64,000 nt of DNA from Phycisphaeraceae bacterium (GCA_015709595.1 CP054178.1:186001-250000), one strand, 5' to 3'. Positions 19,756 to 28,676 are shown, counted from the stretch's first letter. The notes: generated by a model from the sequence alone, not told the origin. Made by a program: numbers and translations.

Positions 19756-20829
19756 TCATCGCGCCGACGCGGCGGCTCCGCCGATCGCCTTCGCCGCGTC
19801 CATGGCCAGTCCCCTCACGTCGTCCTCATGCGTGTCGTGGCTGCACATGAAGCGGGCCATGTTCCACGACGGCTCACCGAAAGTGTAGAACTGGTGCCCG
19901 CGGGCGCGCAGCGCCGATTCGACCGTCGGAGCAAGCGACGCGAAGACGCCGTTGGCCTGCGTGGGGAATCGCACTGAAACACCGGTATCACGCAGGGCTT
20001 CCGACAGCATCAGGGCCATGCGATTGGCGTGCGCCGCATGATGCAGCCAGGCGCCGCTGCGAAGCACGGCCTCGAACGGAGCCGCCACGAAACGGTGCTT
20101 GCTCAGAAGATGACCCGTCCCCTTGCGGTGAAAAGGAAACGTCCCGACCGCGCGGGTGAAGAGGGATCGGTCGCCCTGGGGGAAGAACAGCACCGCCTCG
20201 CCGAACGCCAGCCCGTTCTTGGTGCCTCCGAAGGAAAGCGCATCCACGCCCGCGCTGACGGTGAGTTCGCGGGGATCACAACCGAGGTGCGCCACGGCGT
20301 TGGCGAACCGCGCCCCATCCACGTGAACACGATAGCCCATGCGATGCGCCGCCTCGCAGATCGCGGCGGTTTCGTCGGGGGTGTAGACCGTCCCGAACTC
20401 CGTGGGATTTGAGATCGACAGCACGCCCGGCGCGGGTTGATGCACGTCGCCGCGAGTCATGCCGCCGTACTCCTGCACGTCCTCCACCGTGAGTTTGGAT
20501 GACTCGGTGCGGATCACCGTCATGCGGCAATGACTGAAACGCTCCGGTGCGGTGGACTCATCATCGCTCAGGTGGCTGTGCGCATGGCAGAGCACCCGCT
20601 GCCACGGCTCGGTGAGCGCGGTCACCGTCAGCGTGTTGGCCGCCGTGCCCGTGGCGACGAAAAACACCGCCGCCTCATGCCCGAAGAGGTCGTGAAAGGC
20701 GGCCACGGCGCGGGCGGTGAATACGTCGTCCCCGTATCCGACCTGATGCGAGCCGTCGTTGGCGTCAATCATCGCGCGAAGCGCTTCGGGGCAGAGTCCG
20801 GCGTTGTTGTCGCTGCGGAACGTGCGCAT
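19756..20829 (-). CDS. ltaE: Low-specificity L-threonine aldolase / beta-eliminating lyase
   Basis: 357 aa, fold-type I PLP enzyme. It opens with MRTFRSDNNAG, like the threonine aldolase start, and has ATGTAANTL for phosphate binding, HVDGARFANAVAHLG and SFGGTKNG with the PLP-binding lysine. It cleaves L-threonine or allo-threonine to glycine and acetaldehyde. The start at 20829 is preferred over an ATG six codons upstream because it matches the family N-terminus and lies five bases after a TACACT box. It follows pnp on the same strand, after a terminator. Confidence 0.8.
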   Translation of the reverse strand: MRTFRSDNNAGLCPEALRAMIDANDGSHQVGYGDDVFTARAVAAFHDLFGHEAAVFFVATGTAANTLTVTALTEPWQRVLCHAHSHLSDDESTAPERFSHCRMTVIRTESSKLTVEDVQEYGGMTRGDVHQPAPGVLSISNPTEFGTVYTPDETAAICEAAHRMGYRVHVDGARFANAVAHLGCDPRELTVSAGVDALSFGGTKNGLAFGEAVLFFPQGDRSLFTRAVGTFPFHRKGTGHLLSKHRFVAAPFEAVLRSGAWLHHAAHANRMALMLSEALRDTGVSVRFPTQANGVFASLAPTVESALRARGHQFYTFGEPSWNMARFMCSHDTHEDDVRGLAMDAAKAIGGAAASAR

Positions 20830-20834
20830 GCCGG

Positions 20835-20840
20835 AGTGTA
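20835..20840 (-). promoter_or_regulatory. -10 box (TACACT) 5 nt before ltaE
   Basis: Minus-strand GATACACT is followed by CCGGC and the ATG at 20829. It lies downstream of the pnp terminator, giving ltaE its own, probably leaderless, transcript. No -35 consensus is seen. Confidence 0.45.
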
Positions 20841-20872
20841 TCGCCATGACCCGTCGGCATCCCAGCGATGAA

Positions 20873-20903
20873 GAAAAGGAGCCGCGGGCGAACCCGCGGC
20901 TCC
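20873..20903 (-). terminator. Terminator of the rpsO-pnp operon
   Basis: On the minus strand GGAGCCGCGGG, a four-base loop, and the exact complement (20878-20903) are followed by TTTTCTT. This is a strong intrinsic terminator just after the pnp stop. Confidence 0.8.
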
Positions 20904-20928
20904 GGACGATTCACGTGTATGCCGTCGA

Positions 20929-23217
20929 TCAATGCGAACCGGCGTGCTCGCGTCGATCCCGGTCGCGCCGCCCACGATCTCCACCACGATCCCCCCCACG
21001 ATCTCCCCCGCGTCCTCCGCCGCGGTGGCCTCCCCCGCCGCCGCGGTGTCCACCGCCGCCCTGGCCGTCATCCGGTCCGGGCTGGTAGTCGTCGCGGGCC
21101 TGCTTGATCGAGAGCTTGATGCGTCCGGTGTCATCGACGTTGATGACCTTGACCTTCACCACGTCGCCGATCTTGACAACATCCTCCACGCGCTTCACGT
21201 ACCCCTCGGCGAGTTCGGAGATGTGGCACATGCCATCGGTGCCCGGCGCCAGCTCGATGAAGGCGCCGAAGTCCTTGGTCGAGATGACCTTGCCGTGGTA
21301 GATGGTGCCGACCTTGATCTCGGCGCAAAGCGCCTCGACTTCCAGCCGCGCCTGCTCGCCTCCCGGACCGTCGACCGAGGCGATGTGGACGGTGCCGTCT
21401 TCCTCCACGTCGATGGTGGCGCCGGTGCGCTCCTGGATGCCTCGGATGGTCTTGCCGCCCGGTCCGATGAGCTTGCCGATCTTCTCCGGGTCGATCTTGA
21501 TGACCACGATGCGCGGGGCGTACTTGGAGATGTCCGCCCGCGGCGCGGGAAGGACGCGCTCCATCTGCTCGATGATCTGAAGCCGTCCCTGCCTGGCCTG
21601 CTCGAAGATCTTCTCGATCTCGTCGAACCACAGTCCACGGGCCTTGAGGTCGAGCTGGATGCCGGTGATCCCCTGTCGGGTGCCCGAGACCTTGAAGTCC
21701 ATGTCGCCGAAGAAGTCCTCTTCGCCGATGATGTCGGTCACGTGAACCACCTTGCCGCTGTCGTCGCTGAAACGACCGATGGAGATACCGGCACAGGTGT
21801 TGCGGATGGGCACGCCCGCGTCCATCAGCGCCAGACACCCGCCGCACACCGACGCCATCGACGAGGAGCCGTTGGACTCGGTGATGTCGCTGACGATGCG
21901 GATGGTGTAGGGGAACTGCTCAGGGTCGGGCAGGATGCCCAGCAGCGAGCGTTCCGCCAAGGCGCCGTGTCCGATCTCGCGCCGTCCCGGCCCCATGATG
22001 CGCCCCACTTCGCCGGTGCAGAAGGGGGGGAAGTTGTAGTGCAGGTAGAACTTCTTCGAGTACTCGGGCAGCAGGCCGTCGATGATCTGCTCATCGCGCC
22101 CGGTGCCCAGCGTGCAGGAGACCAGCGACTGCGTCTCGCCCCGCTGGAAGAGCGCCGAGCCGTGCGTGCGCGGGAAGAACGACACCTGCATGTCCAGCGG
22201 ACGGATCTCGTTGAACGCCCGTCCGTCGGCCCGGATGCCCTTCTGCACGATCAGCTTGCGGGTGATCTTCTTCTCCAGCGTGCGGAAGGCCTCCTTGGCC
22301 CATGATCGTCGCTGCTCGGCCTTCACGTGCTCGCTGTAAGGCACGCCCTCGGGCACGGAAAAGTGCTCACTGAGAATCCGATCCCGCAGCGCGTCAATCC
22401 TGGTATTGCGGTCCTGCTTGCCCTTGATCTGGCGCAGCTCCAGCATCTCCGCCTCGGCGTGTTTCCAGACGAGGTCCACCACGTCCTGAGGGGGCAGGGC
22501 GGAATCGCCCGGGCGCGGATCAGGGGCGCCGCATTTCTCGCGCAGTTCGCGGATCAGGTCCAGCAGAGGCAGGATGCCCTGCTCATAGCCGAAGCGAATT
22601 GCGTCGAGGACGACCTTCTCCTCCACTTCCGCCGCCCCCACCTCGATCATGTTGATGCCGTCCTTGTGGCCGGAAAGCACCAGGTCAAGGTCGGAGAACT
22701 CCAGCTGCGCCACCGTGGGATTGATGACGAACTGCTCGCCTTCCTCGGTCTGGATGCGGGCCACGCGCACCGTGGCGATGGGGCCTTCAAACGGCGCATC
22801 GGTGACGGCGAGCGCGGCGGACGCGCCGGTGGAGGCGATCACATCCGCGTCGTTCTGCGCGTCGTGGCTCATCACCCAGCACTGAATCTGGATTTCGTCG
22901 ATGAAGCCGTCGGGAAAAAGCGGACGGATCGGGCGGTCGATCATCCGCATGGTGAGAATTTCCTTCTCATTGGGCGCGCCCTCGCGCTTGCGGAAGCCCC
23001 CGGGGAATCGCCCCACCGCGCTGGTCTTTTCGCGGTAATCGACCTGGAGGGGGAAGAAGTCCAGTCCCGGCCTGGGGTTGGCCCGCATCACGGTGCACAT
23101 CACCGCGGTATCCCCATGACTGGCGATCACCGCCGCCGTGGCCAGCTTGGCCACTCGACCGGTTTCAATGCGATACATCCGCCCCGCGATTTCGCGTTCC
23201 ACGATCACATGAGCCAT
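20929..23217 (-). CDS. pnp: Polyribonucleotide nucleotidyltransferase (PNPase)
   Basis: 762 aa with the full architecture: first RNase PH domain (about 10-145), helical linker, second RNase PH domain (about 330-545; SVCGGCLALMDAGVPI), KH domain (about 570-630; KLIGPGGKTIRGI) and S1 domain (about 640-710; STKDFGAFIELAPGTDGMCH). PNPase degrades RNA 3' to 5' using phosphate. The tail after residue 715 is rich in Gly, Arg, Asp and His (repeated GGDRGGDRGG), a low-complexity RNA-binding extension. It lies about 200 nt downstream of rpsO on the same strand, the classical rpsO-pnp arrangement. Confidence 0.95.
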   Translation of the reverse strand: MAHVIVEREIAGRMYRIETGRVAKLATAAVIASHGDTAVMCTVMRANPRPGLDFFPLQVDYREKTSAVGRFPGGFRKREGAPNEKEILTMRMIDRPIRPLFPDGFIDEIQIQCWVMSHDAQNDADVIASTGASAALAVTDAPFEGPIATVRVARIQTEEGEQFVINPTVAQLEFSDLDLVLSGHKDGINMIEVGAAEVEEKVVLDAIRFGYEQGILPLLDLIRELREKCGAPDPRPGDSALPPQDVVDLVWKHAEAEMLELRQIKGKQDRNTRIDALRDRILSEHFSVPEGVPYSEHVKAEQRRSWAKEAFRTLEKKITRKLIVQKGIRADGRAFNEIRPLDMQVSFFPRTHGSALFQRGETQSLVSCTLGTGRDEQIIDGLLPEYSKKFYLHYNFPPFCTGEVGRIMGPGRREIGHGALAERSLLGILPDPEQFPYTIRIVSDITESNGSSSMASVCGGCLALMDAGVPIRNTCAGISIGRFSDDSGKVVHVTDIIGEEDFFGDMDFKVSGTRQGITGIQLDLKARGLWFDEIEKIFEQARQGRLQIIEQMERVLPAPRADISKYAPRIVVIKIDPEKIGKLIGPGGKTIRGIQERTGATIDVEEDGTVHIASVDGPGGEQARLEVEALCAEIKVGTIYHGKVISTKDFGAFIELAPGTDGMCHISELAEGYVKRVEDVVKIGDVVKVKVINVDDTGRIKLSIKQARDDYQPGPDDGQGGGGHRGGGGGHRGGGRGGDRGGDRGGDRGRRDRDRREHAGSH

Positions 23218-23414
23218 TCTGTCGTGTCCTTCCTTGTGGTTGAGTCGTGCGGGCCGCGTCGCGCGGACCCGACCCCGGCAGGGCCGGGGCGGCCGTCGTC
23301 ACAAAGAAGGCAGATGGCAAAGTTCAGGCGAGCCCAACCCGGAAACCGAACGGCGACTGTGCTTTGCCCACTGCCGTCCGGTGCCGAACGGCCGCGACGG
23401 AGCAGGTCACCCAG

Positions 23415-23681
23415 TCACTTCCGCAGGCCGAGCCGCTTGATGAGGCCCTGGTAGGCCTCGCGGTTCGTTTCCGAAAGGTACTTGAGCAGCCGGTTGCGCT
23501 TGCCGACCATCCGCAGCAGCCCGCGCCGCGTGGAGTAGTCCTTCACGTGCGTGCGCATGTGGTTGGTCACTTCGTTGATGCGCTCGGTCAGCACCGCCAC
23601 CTGCACCTCGGGCGAACCGCTGTCGCTCGCATGGCGCTTGTGAGTCTGAACGAGTTCCTGTCGCTTCGATTCCGAAATCAT
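23415..23681 (-). CDS. rpsO: 30S ribosomal protein S15
   Basis: 88 aa, the usual length. The family core is clear: SPEVQVAVLTERINEVTNHM, then DYSTRRGLLRMVGKRNRLLK and YLSETNREAYQGLIKRLGL. S15 binds 16S rRNA early in 30S assembly. It precedes pnp in the same direction. Its leader contains a GC hairpin that could serve autoregulation, as known for S15 in other bacteria. Confidence 0.95.
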   Translation of the reverse strand: MISESKRQELVQTHKRHASDSGSPEVQVAVLTERINEVTNHMRTHVKDYSTRRGLLRMVGKRNRLLKYLSETNREAYQGLIKRLGLRK

Positions 23682-23709
23682 GGTGTGCTGTCACCCTGGA
23701 TGAACAGAG

Positions 23710-23730
23710 GCCGCCCGCATCGAGGGCGGC
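23710..23730 (-). promoter_or_regulatory. Hairpin in the rpsO leader
   Basis: GCCGCCC (23710-23716) pairs with GGGCGGC (23724-23730) in the untranslated leader, about 30 nt before the rpsO start. S15 often represses its own translation through leader RNA structures; that role here is inferred. Confidence 0.35.
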
Positions 23731-23757
23731 AAGGTGCGATCCCGTTTTCAGGCCACC

Positions 23758-23786
23758 AGTGTAGCAGGGTCGGCGTTCGGCTCCAA
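23758..23786 (-). promoter_or_regulatory. Promoter of the rpsO-pnp operon
   Basis: Minus-strand TTGGAG (23781-23786), a 17-nt spacer and TACACT (23758-23763) form a sigma-70-type promoter. It gives a leader of about 70 nt before rpsO. Confidence 0.55.
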
Positions 23787-23926
23787 ATCGGGTCGCGAAT
23801 GGCGCCCGCCACCCGAATTCACCCGGAACTACCCCGCTACGATGCCGCCAGAGGATGATCCATGCCCGCGGTGACCCCCGCGACCTGTCAGAGAGCCGAC
23901 CGAGTTGTCGGGCAACGGAGTCCCCC

Positions 23927-24283
23927 GTGAGGCAGTCACTTCACGCCATCATGGCCATCGCGAGCGTGGTCATCGTTCTTGCATCACTCACGCTCACGAT
24001 CTGGCTCGCGGGGTTTGCGATGCTGGCGTTTCGAGGCGAGATGATCGACGCCAGTCGAAGCGAGAACACCCAGGTGGGACTGGTGTTCGCGGGGCTTGCC
24101 CTGCTGACGATGATTCCGGGGCTGCTTGTCATGGGCGTCTGGGCGTGGCGATCTCGTCGAACTGCGGCAGTCCTTGGCGAGAAGCGGTGCCGCCGCTGCG
24201 GATACGACCTGCGCGGCCACGCCGAGGGCGGATGTTGCCCGGAATGCGGCGTGCCGCACGAACCGGTACAATCGCACCCGTGA
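23927..24283 (+). CDS. Small membrane protein with zinc-ribbon tail
   Basis: 118 aa. Two membrane spans (about residues 9-33 and 48-72) are followed by a basic stretch and a zinc ribbon, CRRCGYDLRGHAEGGCCPEC, a form frequent in planctomycete proteins of unknown role. The GTG at 23927 has GGAG six bases upstream; an ATG at 23855 in the same frame would add 24 poorly protein-like residues and is less likely. The stop overlaps the next start as GTGA. Function unknown. Confidence 0.55.
   Translation: MRQSLHAIMAIASVVIVLASLTLTIWLAGFAMLAFRGEMIDASRSENTQVGLVFAGLALLTMIPGLLVMGVWAWRSRRTAAVLGEKRCRRCGYDLRGHAEGGCCPECGVPHEPVQSHP
24267..24272 (+). promoter_or_regulatory. -10 box (TACAAT) 7 nt before the SIS gene
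   Basis: TACAAT lies seven bases before the GTG at 24280, inside the end of the previous gene. It could fire a leaderless transcript in addition to coupled translation from upstream. Confidence 0.35.
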
Positions 24284-24876
24284 GCACGACGACTCCACCG
24301 GACATCGTGGTTCAGCGCATCAATGGCGCGGCCCGGGCCGTCGCGTCACTGCGCGGGCAGTCCGAGGCCATCGCAGCGGCGGCAACAGCGATCACCCAGT
24401 GCCTCATACGCGGCGGCACGGTCTACACCTGCGGCAACGGCGGTTCCGCCGCCGAGGCGCTGCACCTGGCCGAAGAACTCATCGGCCGCTACCGATCGAA
24501 CCGGCCAGCGCTGCGAGGGATATGTCTCAACGCTGACCCGACCGCCCTGACCTGCATCGCCAACGACTTCGGGTTCGACGCGATCTTCGCACGCCAGTGC
24601 GAGACGCTGCTCACCCCGCGCGACGTGCTTGTGGTCTTTTCGACTTCCGGCAGGAGCGCGAACCTGATTCACGCACTGGAGACGGCTCGGGCGAAGGGGG
24701 CGATGACGATCGGTCTGCTGGGGCGCGGCGGCGGCCCGTGCGCCCCGCTTTGCGCGCACGCCATCGTGGTCGATGACCAGGATTCAGGGCACATCCAGGA
24801 AGCCCACCAGGTGGTGCTGCACATTTTCTGCGAATACGTGGAGGGCGAGTGCATGGCGGGCCCAAATGACGGGTGA
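24280..24876 (+). CDS. SIS-domain isomerase, GmhA/DiaA type
   Basis: 198 aa, close to the length of phosphoheptose isomerases. A single SIS domain is present, with the phosphosugar-binding loop CGNGGSAAEALHLAEEL near residues 43-59, a Ser/Thr-rich loop VVFSTSGRSANLIHALE near 103-119, and the C-terminal HIQEAHQVVLHIFCEYVE segment of the GmhA/DiaA family. GmhA makes D-glycero-D-manno-heptose 7-phosphate for LPS core; DiaA regulates DnaA. No heptose pathway neighbour is visible to decide between them. It overlaps the previous gene by GTGA. Confidence 0.75.
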   Translation: MSTTTPPDIVVQRINGAARAVASLRGQSEAIAAAATAITQCLIRGGTVYTCGNGGSAAEALHLAEELIGRYRSNRPALRGICLNADPTALTCIANDFGFDAIFARQCETLLTPRDVLVVFSTSGRSANLIHALETARAKGAMTIGLLGRGGGPCAPLCAHAIVVDDQDSGHIQEAHQVVLHIFCEYVEGECMAGPNDG

Positions 24877-24926
24877 AGCCAAGATTGGCGCCGGCCAGAA
24901 ACCCTTGTCCGACACGGTTTTCATCT

Positions 24927-25043
24927 GGAATCCCTGAACAATCCCGCCGCTTTGTTCAAACGTCCCGTGAACGCCAATTCCGGTCGAGGCATGTCCTCAT
25001 TCCAACCCTCTCCCGGTGGAAGAGGGGTTTGTTCAGAGAATCC
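24927..25043. repeat. MITE- or REP-like palindromic element
   Basis: Imperfect terminal inverted repeats of 19 bp (24927-24945 and 25025-25043, 16 of 19 matching) bound a 117-bp segment that also holds an inner CCCTCTCCC...GAAGAGGG hairpin near 25008-25027. There is no ORF inside. It looks like a small non-autonomous or REP-type repeat. Confidence 0.4.
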
Positions 25044-25528
25044 TGACGAGAGTCGGGCAGTTCATGCGGGCGCGAGTTTCGCATCGTGCATCGCCGCGGC
25101 GAGCCGCGCCCCATTGACGCCCGGCAAAGACCTGGGATTCGCTTCAAGGAAGAAACAGCGGGGGCGGGTTTCGAGTCAATTGCGCCCGTGGTGTGCCGGG
25201 AGACGCGGTGGGAAGGCAGGCGGTCGGCGTATCAACCGCGAACAAGGTGACAACACCGGTGGGCATAGAGACCGTGCGATCGAGGATGGAACGACTTGCG
25301 AAGCTGGCAGATGCGAGGATCTAGATGCCCATCCCTGAACTCTCGAAGAAGACATTACCGCAGAGCTTCAGAGGCTGCGGAGTCTGGAATTCCGGCTGTA
25401 TTCTCTCTGCGACTCTTGCGAATCTGCGGTGAATCCGGGCTTCGGGATAGCTTCTTCACACAACGGACCCCACATCGTGAGTTGGGCATGAAGTGCTGAC
25501 AACCAACACTTCGACATGGTCGATGGGG
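25044..25528. other. Gap with no gene seen
   Basis: About 480 bases downstream of the RHS-linked pair. No ORF with protein character, RNA gene or clear terminator is visible. Base composition becomes less GC-rich toward the right, matching the neighbouring acquired pair. Confidence 0.3.
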
Positions 25529-26314
25529 CTACTTCAGAGGGGGTGGAATCAGCTTCTTGTCTGTCACAAGATCCTGAAGATTCTCCCGAAGTGGAAAATT
25601 CACGCGAAAATAACGATATTCGATGTGCGGCTGATAATCTGTCCAAATGCCTCCGGGCTCATGGACCTTCGAGAGAGCCATCAGTCGCGGATTCCTGTCT
25701 CGCCAATCGATGGGTGCCGCGATTCTGAGGATATCGTTCTCCCCGAACGTGCCGATGGGTTTTGCAGGATAATAGCTGCATCCAGCGATCAGATACTCTG
25801 ACTTTGGAAGCCGATACGCCATCGTACTCGCTGGAATATTGAACATGATGCGAAGCAGAAGCATGATTCGCACGCCGAGCCAGTCGGCCAAGTGCGCGTC
25901 TGGCACATTGTCGTGTCGATATTTGGTCGACCAATGATCGACATTCGACGGCGATGCACGATAAGCAGTGCCGATCAGCATTGCCAAAATCACCAAAGTT
26001 TCGATACAAGATGGTCGTGATCGCTGCCATGATACCGCAGTCGCGCAATACTGTTGCCATTCCTCCGGTTGAAAGTCCCGGTCAGATGGCCATTGCGGGA
26101 GGCGCATCAAGTTACCAAGCAATCCGTCGAAATCGTCCCATGGGAGCCACTCTGTCGTATTGAGAACATCGTCAAACAGATCGAGCGGGGGATCGGCGGG
26201 ACGATCTTTCGGCCCTTGGGTGCGAATCAGATGGCCTGCCGCAAGAACCGGCATCCCGGACAAGATCGCGCGTCTCGAAAGAGGCATGTGAGAACTAACA
26301 TTGATCCGGGTCAT
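25529..26314 (-). CDS. Uncharacterised protein with Tat-like signal, downstream of RHS tip
   Basis: 261 aa, not recognised. The start MTRINVSSHMPLSRRAILSG is followed by PVLAAGHL, which resembles a twin-arginine export signal (SRRAIL) with a short hydrophobic core. A hydrophobic helix (LIGTA, then GVRIMLLLRIMFNIP) lies in the middle. The gene begins 3 nt after the RHS stop, so the two are translated together. The stretch is clearly less GC-rich than the surrounding chromosome. Its position after the variable RHS tip fits a cognate immunity or accessory protein, but an export signal would be unusual for a cytosolic immunity protein. Confidence 0.5.
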   Translation of the reverse strand: MTRINVSSHMPLSRRAILSGMPVLAAGHLIRTQGPKDRPADPPLDLFDDVLNTTEWLPWDDFDGLLGNLMRLPQWPSDRDFQPEEWQQYCATAVSWQRSRPSCIETLVILAMLIGTAYRASPSNVDHWSTKYRHDNVPDAHLADWLGVRIMLLLRIMFNIPASTMAYRLPKSEYLIAGCSYYPAKPIGTFGENDILRIAAPIDWRDRNPRLMALSKVHEPGGIWTDYQPHIEYRYFRVNFPLRENLQDLVTDKKLIPPPLK

Positions 26315-26317
26315 CTT

Positions 26318-28249
26318 TCATTCTCCTCGAATACCCTTTGGAACATCGCCCTTATCGTCAGAACAATACACATTGTTGTGCGCTTTATCGTCGGCACAAT
26401 CACATCCCCAATTATAAACCATGAGCCGGGTTCCAACTGCTCGCGGAGTCACTGTGTCCCACCACTGCGGCTTGGTACCGATGGAGTCGAAGTTTCCTGA
26501 TCGAACCAGTAGTCCAAAACAGAGACTCTGCGCGTCGCCCTCGTTCAGTGCGTAGCCCGTCCCATTGGGAACTTGGGTGTCCCAGTGATCAAAGGCACTA
26601 TCCGGAAGATCTTGGCGACAAAATGTACGAATCTCGCCGGCTTGGTAGAAGACCCCATACGACTCATGTGGAGCGCCCCAGATTCCACGATCAGTGCGAG
26701 CCGAACGCAGCCAGAATCCACCGCCCACTTCTCGTGGAGCAACTTCGGGAACAGGAATCCTCTCCCAATATGACCTTCGAACCCATCCGCTTGTAGGATT
26801 CATACAGCATCGGTCACAGGCAACCTCGTTGCGGACTTGTTGCACCATGACAAGCGGACATCTCGGGTGCACTGATAATCGGGCCCAGAAATACCACTCA
26901 CATGCGCCCTCACAAGCTGCGGCATGTGAACGATGAAGCAGGGCATAGACCCCATCAGGCTGGAGTCCCATTGCATCGTTGTAGTTCGGAGGAGCCGTCG
27001 ATGCGTACAAGTAAAGACCCGTGTCGAAGGACTCACTTGCAGGATCGCGCCTCGTCCACACCCCCAGGTCACTGCGCAGCACCCGATGCCGCACGTGCCA
27101 GTGCCCGGCCAGCACGGGGTCGATCTCGTACCCCGCGTAGCCCCTCCTGTTCCCGTTGGTGCTGAACGTTCCGATCGGCATCCCGTAGCCGTCGTAGTTC
27201 GCCCGCTCCACGATCGCGCCGGACGTGTCCACCAGCGCCACCACATCATGGTGCCAGTTCTGAAGGTAGTACACGCGCTCATCGAGGATGCCCTCGCCCT
27301 CCGCGCCCGTGGCCCGGTCGCGCAGGACCACATCGTCGATGTAGGACGATCCCCCAAACCCCGACGGACCCGCGTTGTGGTGCCAGAACTGCTCGGTCGG
27401 CACATCCGTCGCCGCATCGTCCTCGTACATCGCCACCATCCGCCACCGCTCGTCGTAGGCGAAGTGGAACCACGGCGCGGTCTCGCCCCCGGACGGGTAC
27501 CGGGCGCTGATGCGATGCCCCAGCCCGTTGTACTTGAACTCCGCCACGATGTCACCCCCGGAACCGTTCTGCGCCCGCACCCTCACCAGCCGGTACCACG
27601 CATCGTACTCGTACTGCCAGTCACGCTTGGCATCCGTCATGTTCCCCGCGGCGTCGTAGACCGGCGTCACGTTGCCTCCGGGGGACTGGTTGTCCCCCCC
27701 CGTGATCTCGTTGGCCTTGTTCTGGGTGAAATCCCAGTCGTACTCCCCGCCGCCGGTGTACACATCATCCGCGTTCAGGTCGAAGGTGGTGTGGCCCCAG
27801 TTGCCCGCATGGTCCAGCGTCCAGTTCTGGTCGCGGGTCTCGCTGGTGATGCTGCCGCCGCCCCCGGAAAGGGTGCCCGCCCGCGCCCGCGTGAGGCGGT
27901 CGAGGTCATCGTACGTGTACTGCCAGTCCAGACCTGACTGGACCGCATCGTCGATCTCGGTGATGTTCGAGTTGCGGTCATACGACAGCGTCACTTTGTA
28001 CCGATCCGCCCCCGGACCTGATGGATCCTCAACCCACCGAATCCGGGGGCTGATGACCTGGCGGTTGAATCGGTCGAGGGTGCCGTACATGTCGGTGGCA
28101 TTGTACCGTCCATGCCTTCGAGGTGACCTGTTGTTGTGGTGATGGTCGGTCGTTCCACCGCTCTCAATCGTGCGCCGTCGATCCGCTGTTTCCTTCGCCT
28201 CGCGCGACGCCTTGACCCCCACCGGGTACCGGTCTACGGTTGGAGTCAC
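26318..28249 (-). CDS. RHS-repeat core protein with variable tip, probably 5'-truncated
   Basis: Up to 643 aa. Residues 55-405 are RHS/YD repeats and core: YDRNSNITEIDD, YTYDDLDRLTRA, YDAAGNMTDAKRDWQYEYDA, VERANYDGYG and the terminal DSG-like GLYLYAS...YNDAMGL. After that junction comes a tip of about 215 residues with many Cys (CEGACEW, CDRCC, CDCADD) and no toxin family I recognise. RHS proteins normally have far longer N-terminal shells, and residues 1-53 lack RHS character and overlap the tRNA promoter. So the gene is probably a remnant, or starts near the ATG at 28090. The tip half is less GC-rich than the core. Confidence 0.65.
   Translation of the reverse strand: MTPTVDRYPVGVKASREAKETADRRRTIESGGTTDHHHNNRSPRRHGRYNATDMYGTLDRFNRQVISPRIRWVEDPSGPGADRYKVTLSYDRNSNITEIDDAVQSGLDWQYTYDDLDRLTRARAGTLSGGGGSITSETRDQNWTLDHAGNWGHTTFDLNADDVYTGGGEYDWDFTQNKANEITGGDNQSPGGNVTPVYDAAGNMTDAKRDWQYEYDAWYRLVRVRAQNGSGGDIVAEFKYNGLGHRISARYPSGGETAPWFHFAYDERWRMVAMYEDDAATDVPTEQFWHHNAGPSGFGGSSYIDDVVLRDRATGAEGEGILDERVYYLQNWHHDVVALVDTSGAIVERANYDGYGMPIGTFSTNGNRRGYAGYEIDPVLAGHWHVRHRVLRSDLGVWTRRDPASESFDTGLYLYASTAPPNYNDAMGLQPDGVYALLHRSHAAACEGACEWYFWARLSVHPRCPLVMVQQVRNEVACDRCCMNPTSGWVRRSYWERIPVPEVAPREVGGGFWLRSARTDRGIWGAPHESYGVFYQAGEIRTFCRQDLPDSAFDHWDTQVPNGTGYALNEGDAQSLCFGLLVRSGNFDSIGTKPQWWDTVTPRAVGTRLMVYNWGCDCADDKAHNNVYCSDDKGDVPKGIRGE
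28212..28240 (+). promoter_or_regulatory. Promoter of the initiator tRNA gene
   Basis: TTGACC (28212-28217), a 17-nt spacer and TACGGT (28235-28240) precede the tRNA by 12 nt, correct for transcription starting at or just before the tRNA 5' end. The promoter lies inside the 5' part of the opposing RHS frame, which argues that this part of the RHS frame is not real coding sequence. Confidence 0.55.
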
Positions 28250-28252
28250 GAC

Positions 28253-28326
<74 letters not shown>

Positions 28327-28331
28327 TTGCC

Positions 28332-28365
28332 GGGCCGGTTGCGAAAGCAGCCGGCCCTTTGGTTT
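28332..28365 (+). terminator. Terminator of the tRNA gene
   Basis: GGGCCGGTTGC, loop GAAA, GCAGCCGGCCC (28332-28357) is followed by TTTGGTTTT. It lies just behind the tRNA 3' end. Confidence 0.75.
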
Positions 28366-28371
28366 TCAGGG

Positions 28372-28406
28372 AACGCCGCCGAGAGACCTCCGCGGCGTTT
28401 TCGCGT
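28372..28406 (+). terminator. Second terminator-like hairpin
   Basis: AACGCCGC (28372-28379) pairs with GCGGCGTT (28392-28399), followed by TTCGCGTTTT. It would back up the tRNA terminator. Confidence 0.45.
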
Positions 28407-28676
28407 TTTGGCCCAGGTTCCGAAGGTTTTGCCGGAGGCGGCAGACGCAAGCCGGGTCTCTCTCCCGAGCCACGGCCATAACCGGCCCCTCCCCCTCCTG
28501 GCCCCACGGACGCGATTTTGGCCCAAAGTCTCTCCGCGTCTCTCGTCCCCCGGTGCCGGGGTTAACGGGACTTCGCGCTCGCGTGGGCGTGCGCGATGCT
28601 GGCTTCCATGCTTGCGATGCGTGCGCAGCGGTGTTCGGATCAGCCCCGCGCGTTCACGCCGCGGGCATGTCGCGCC

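Noticed and set aside
20932-22305. 457-codon plus-strand frame opposite pnp
   Set aside because: Antisense shadow; pnp domains on the minus strand are unambiguous.
26933-27937. 334-codon plus-strand frame opposite the RHS gene
   Set aside because: The minus strand shows clear RHS repeats; the plus-strand product is His/Arg/Val-rich without domains.
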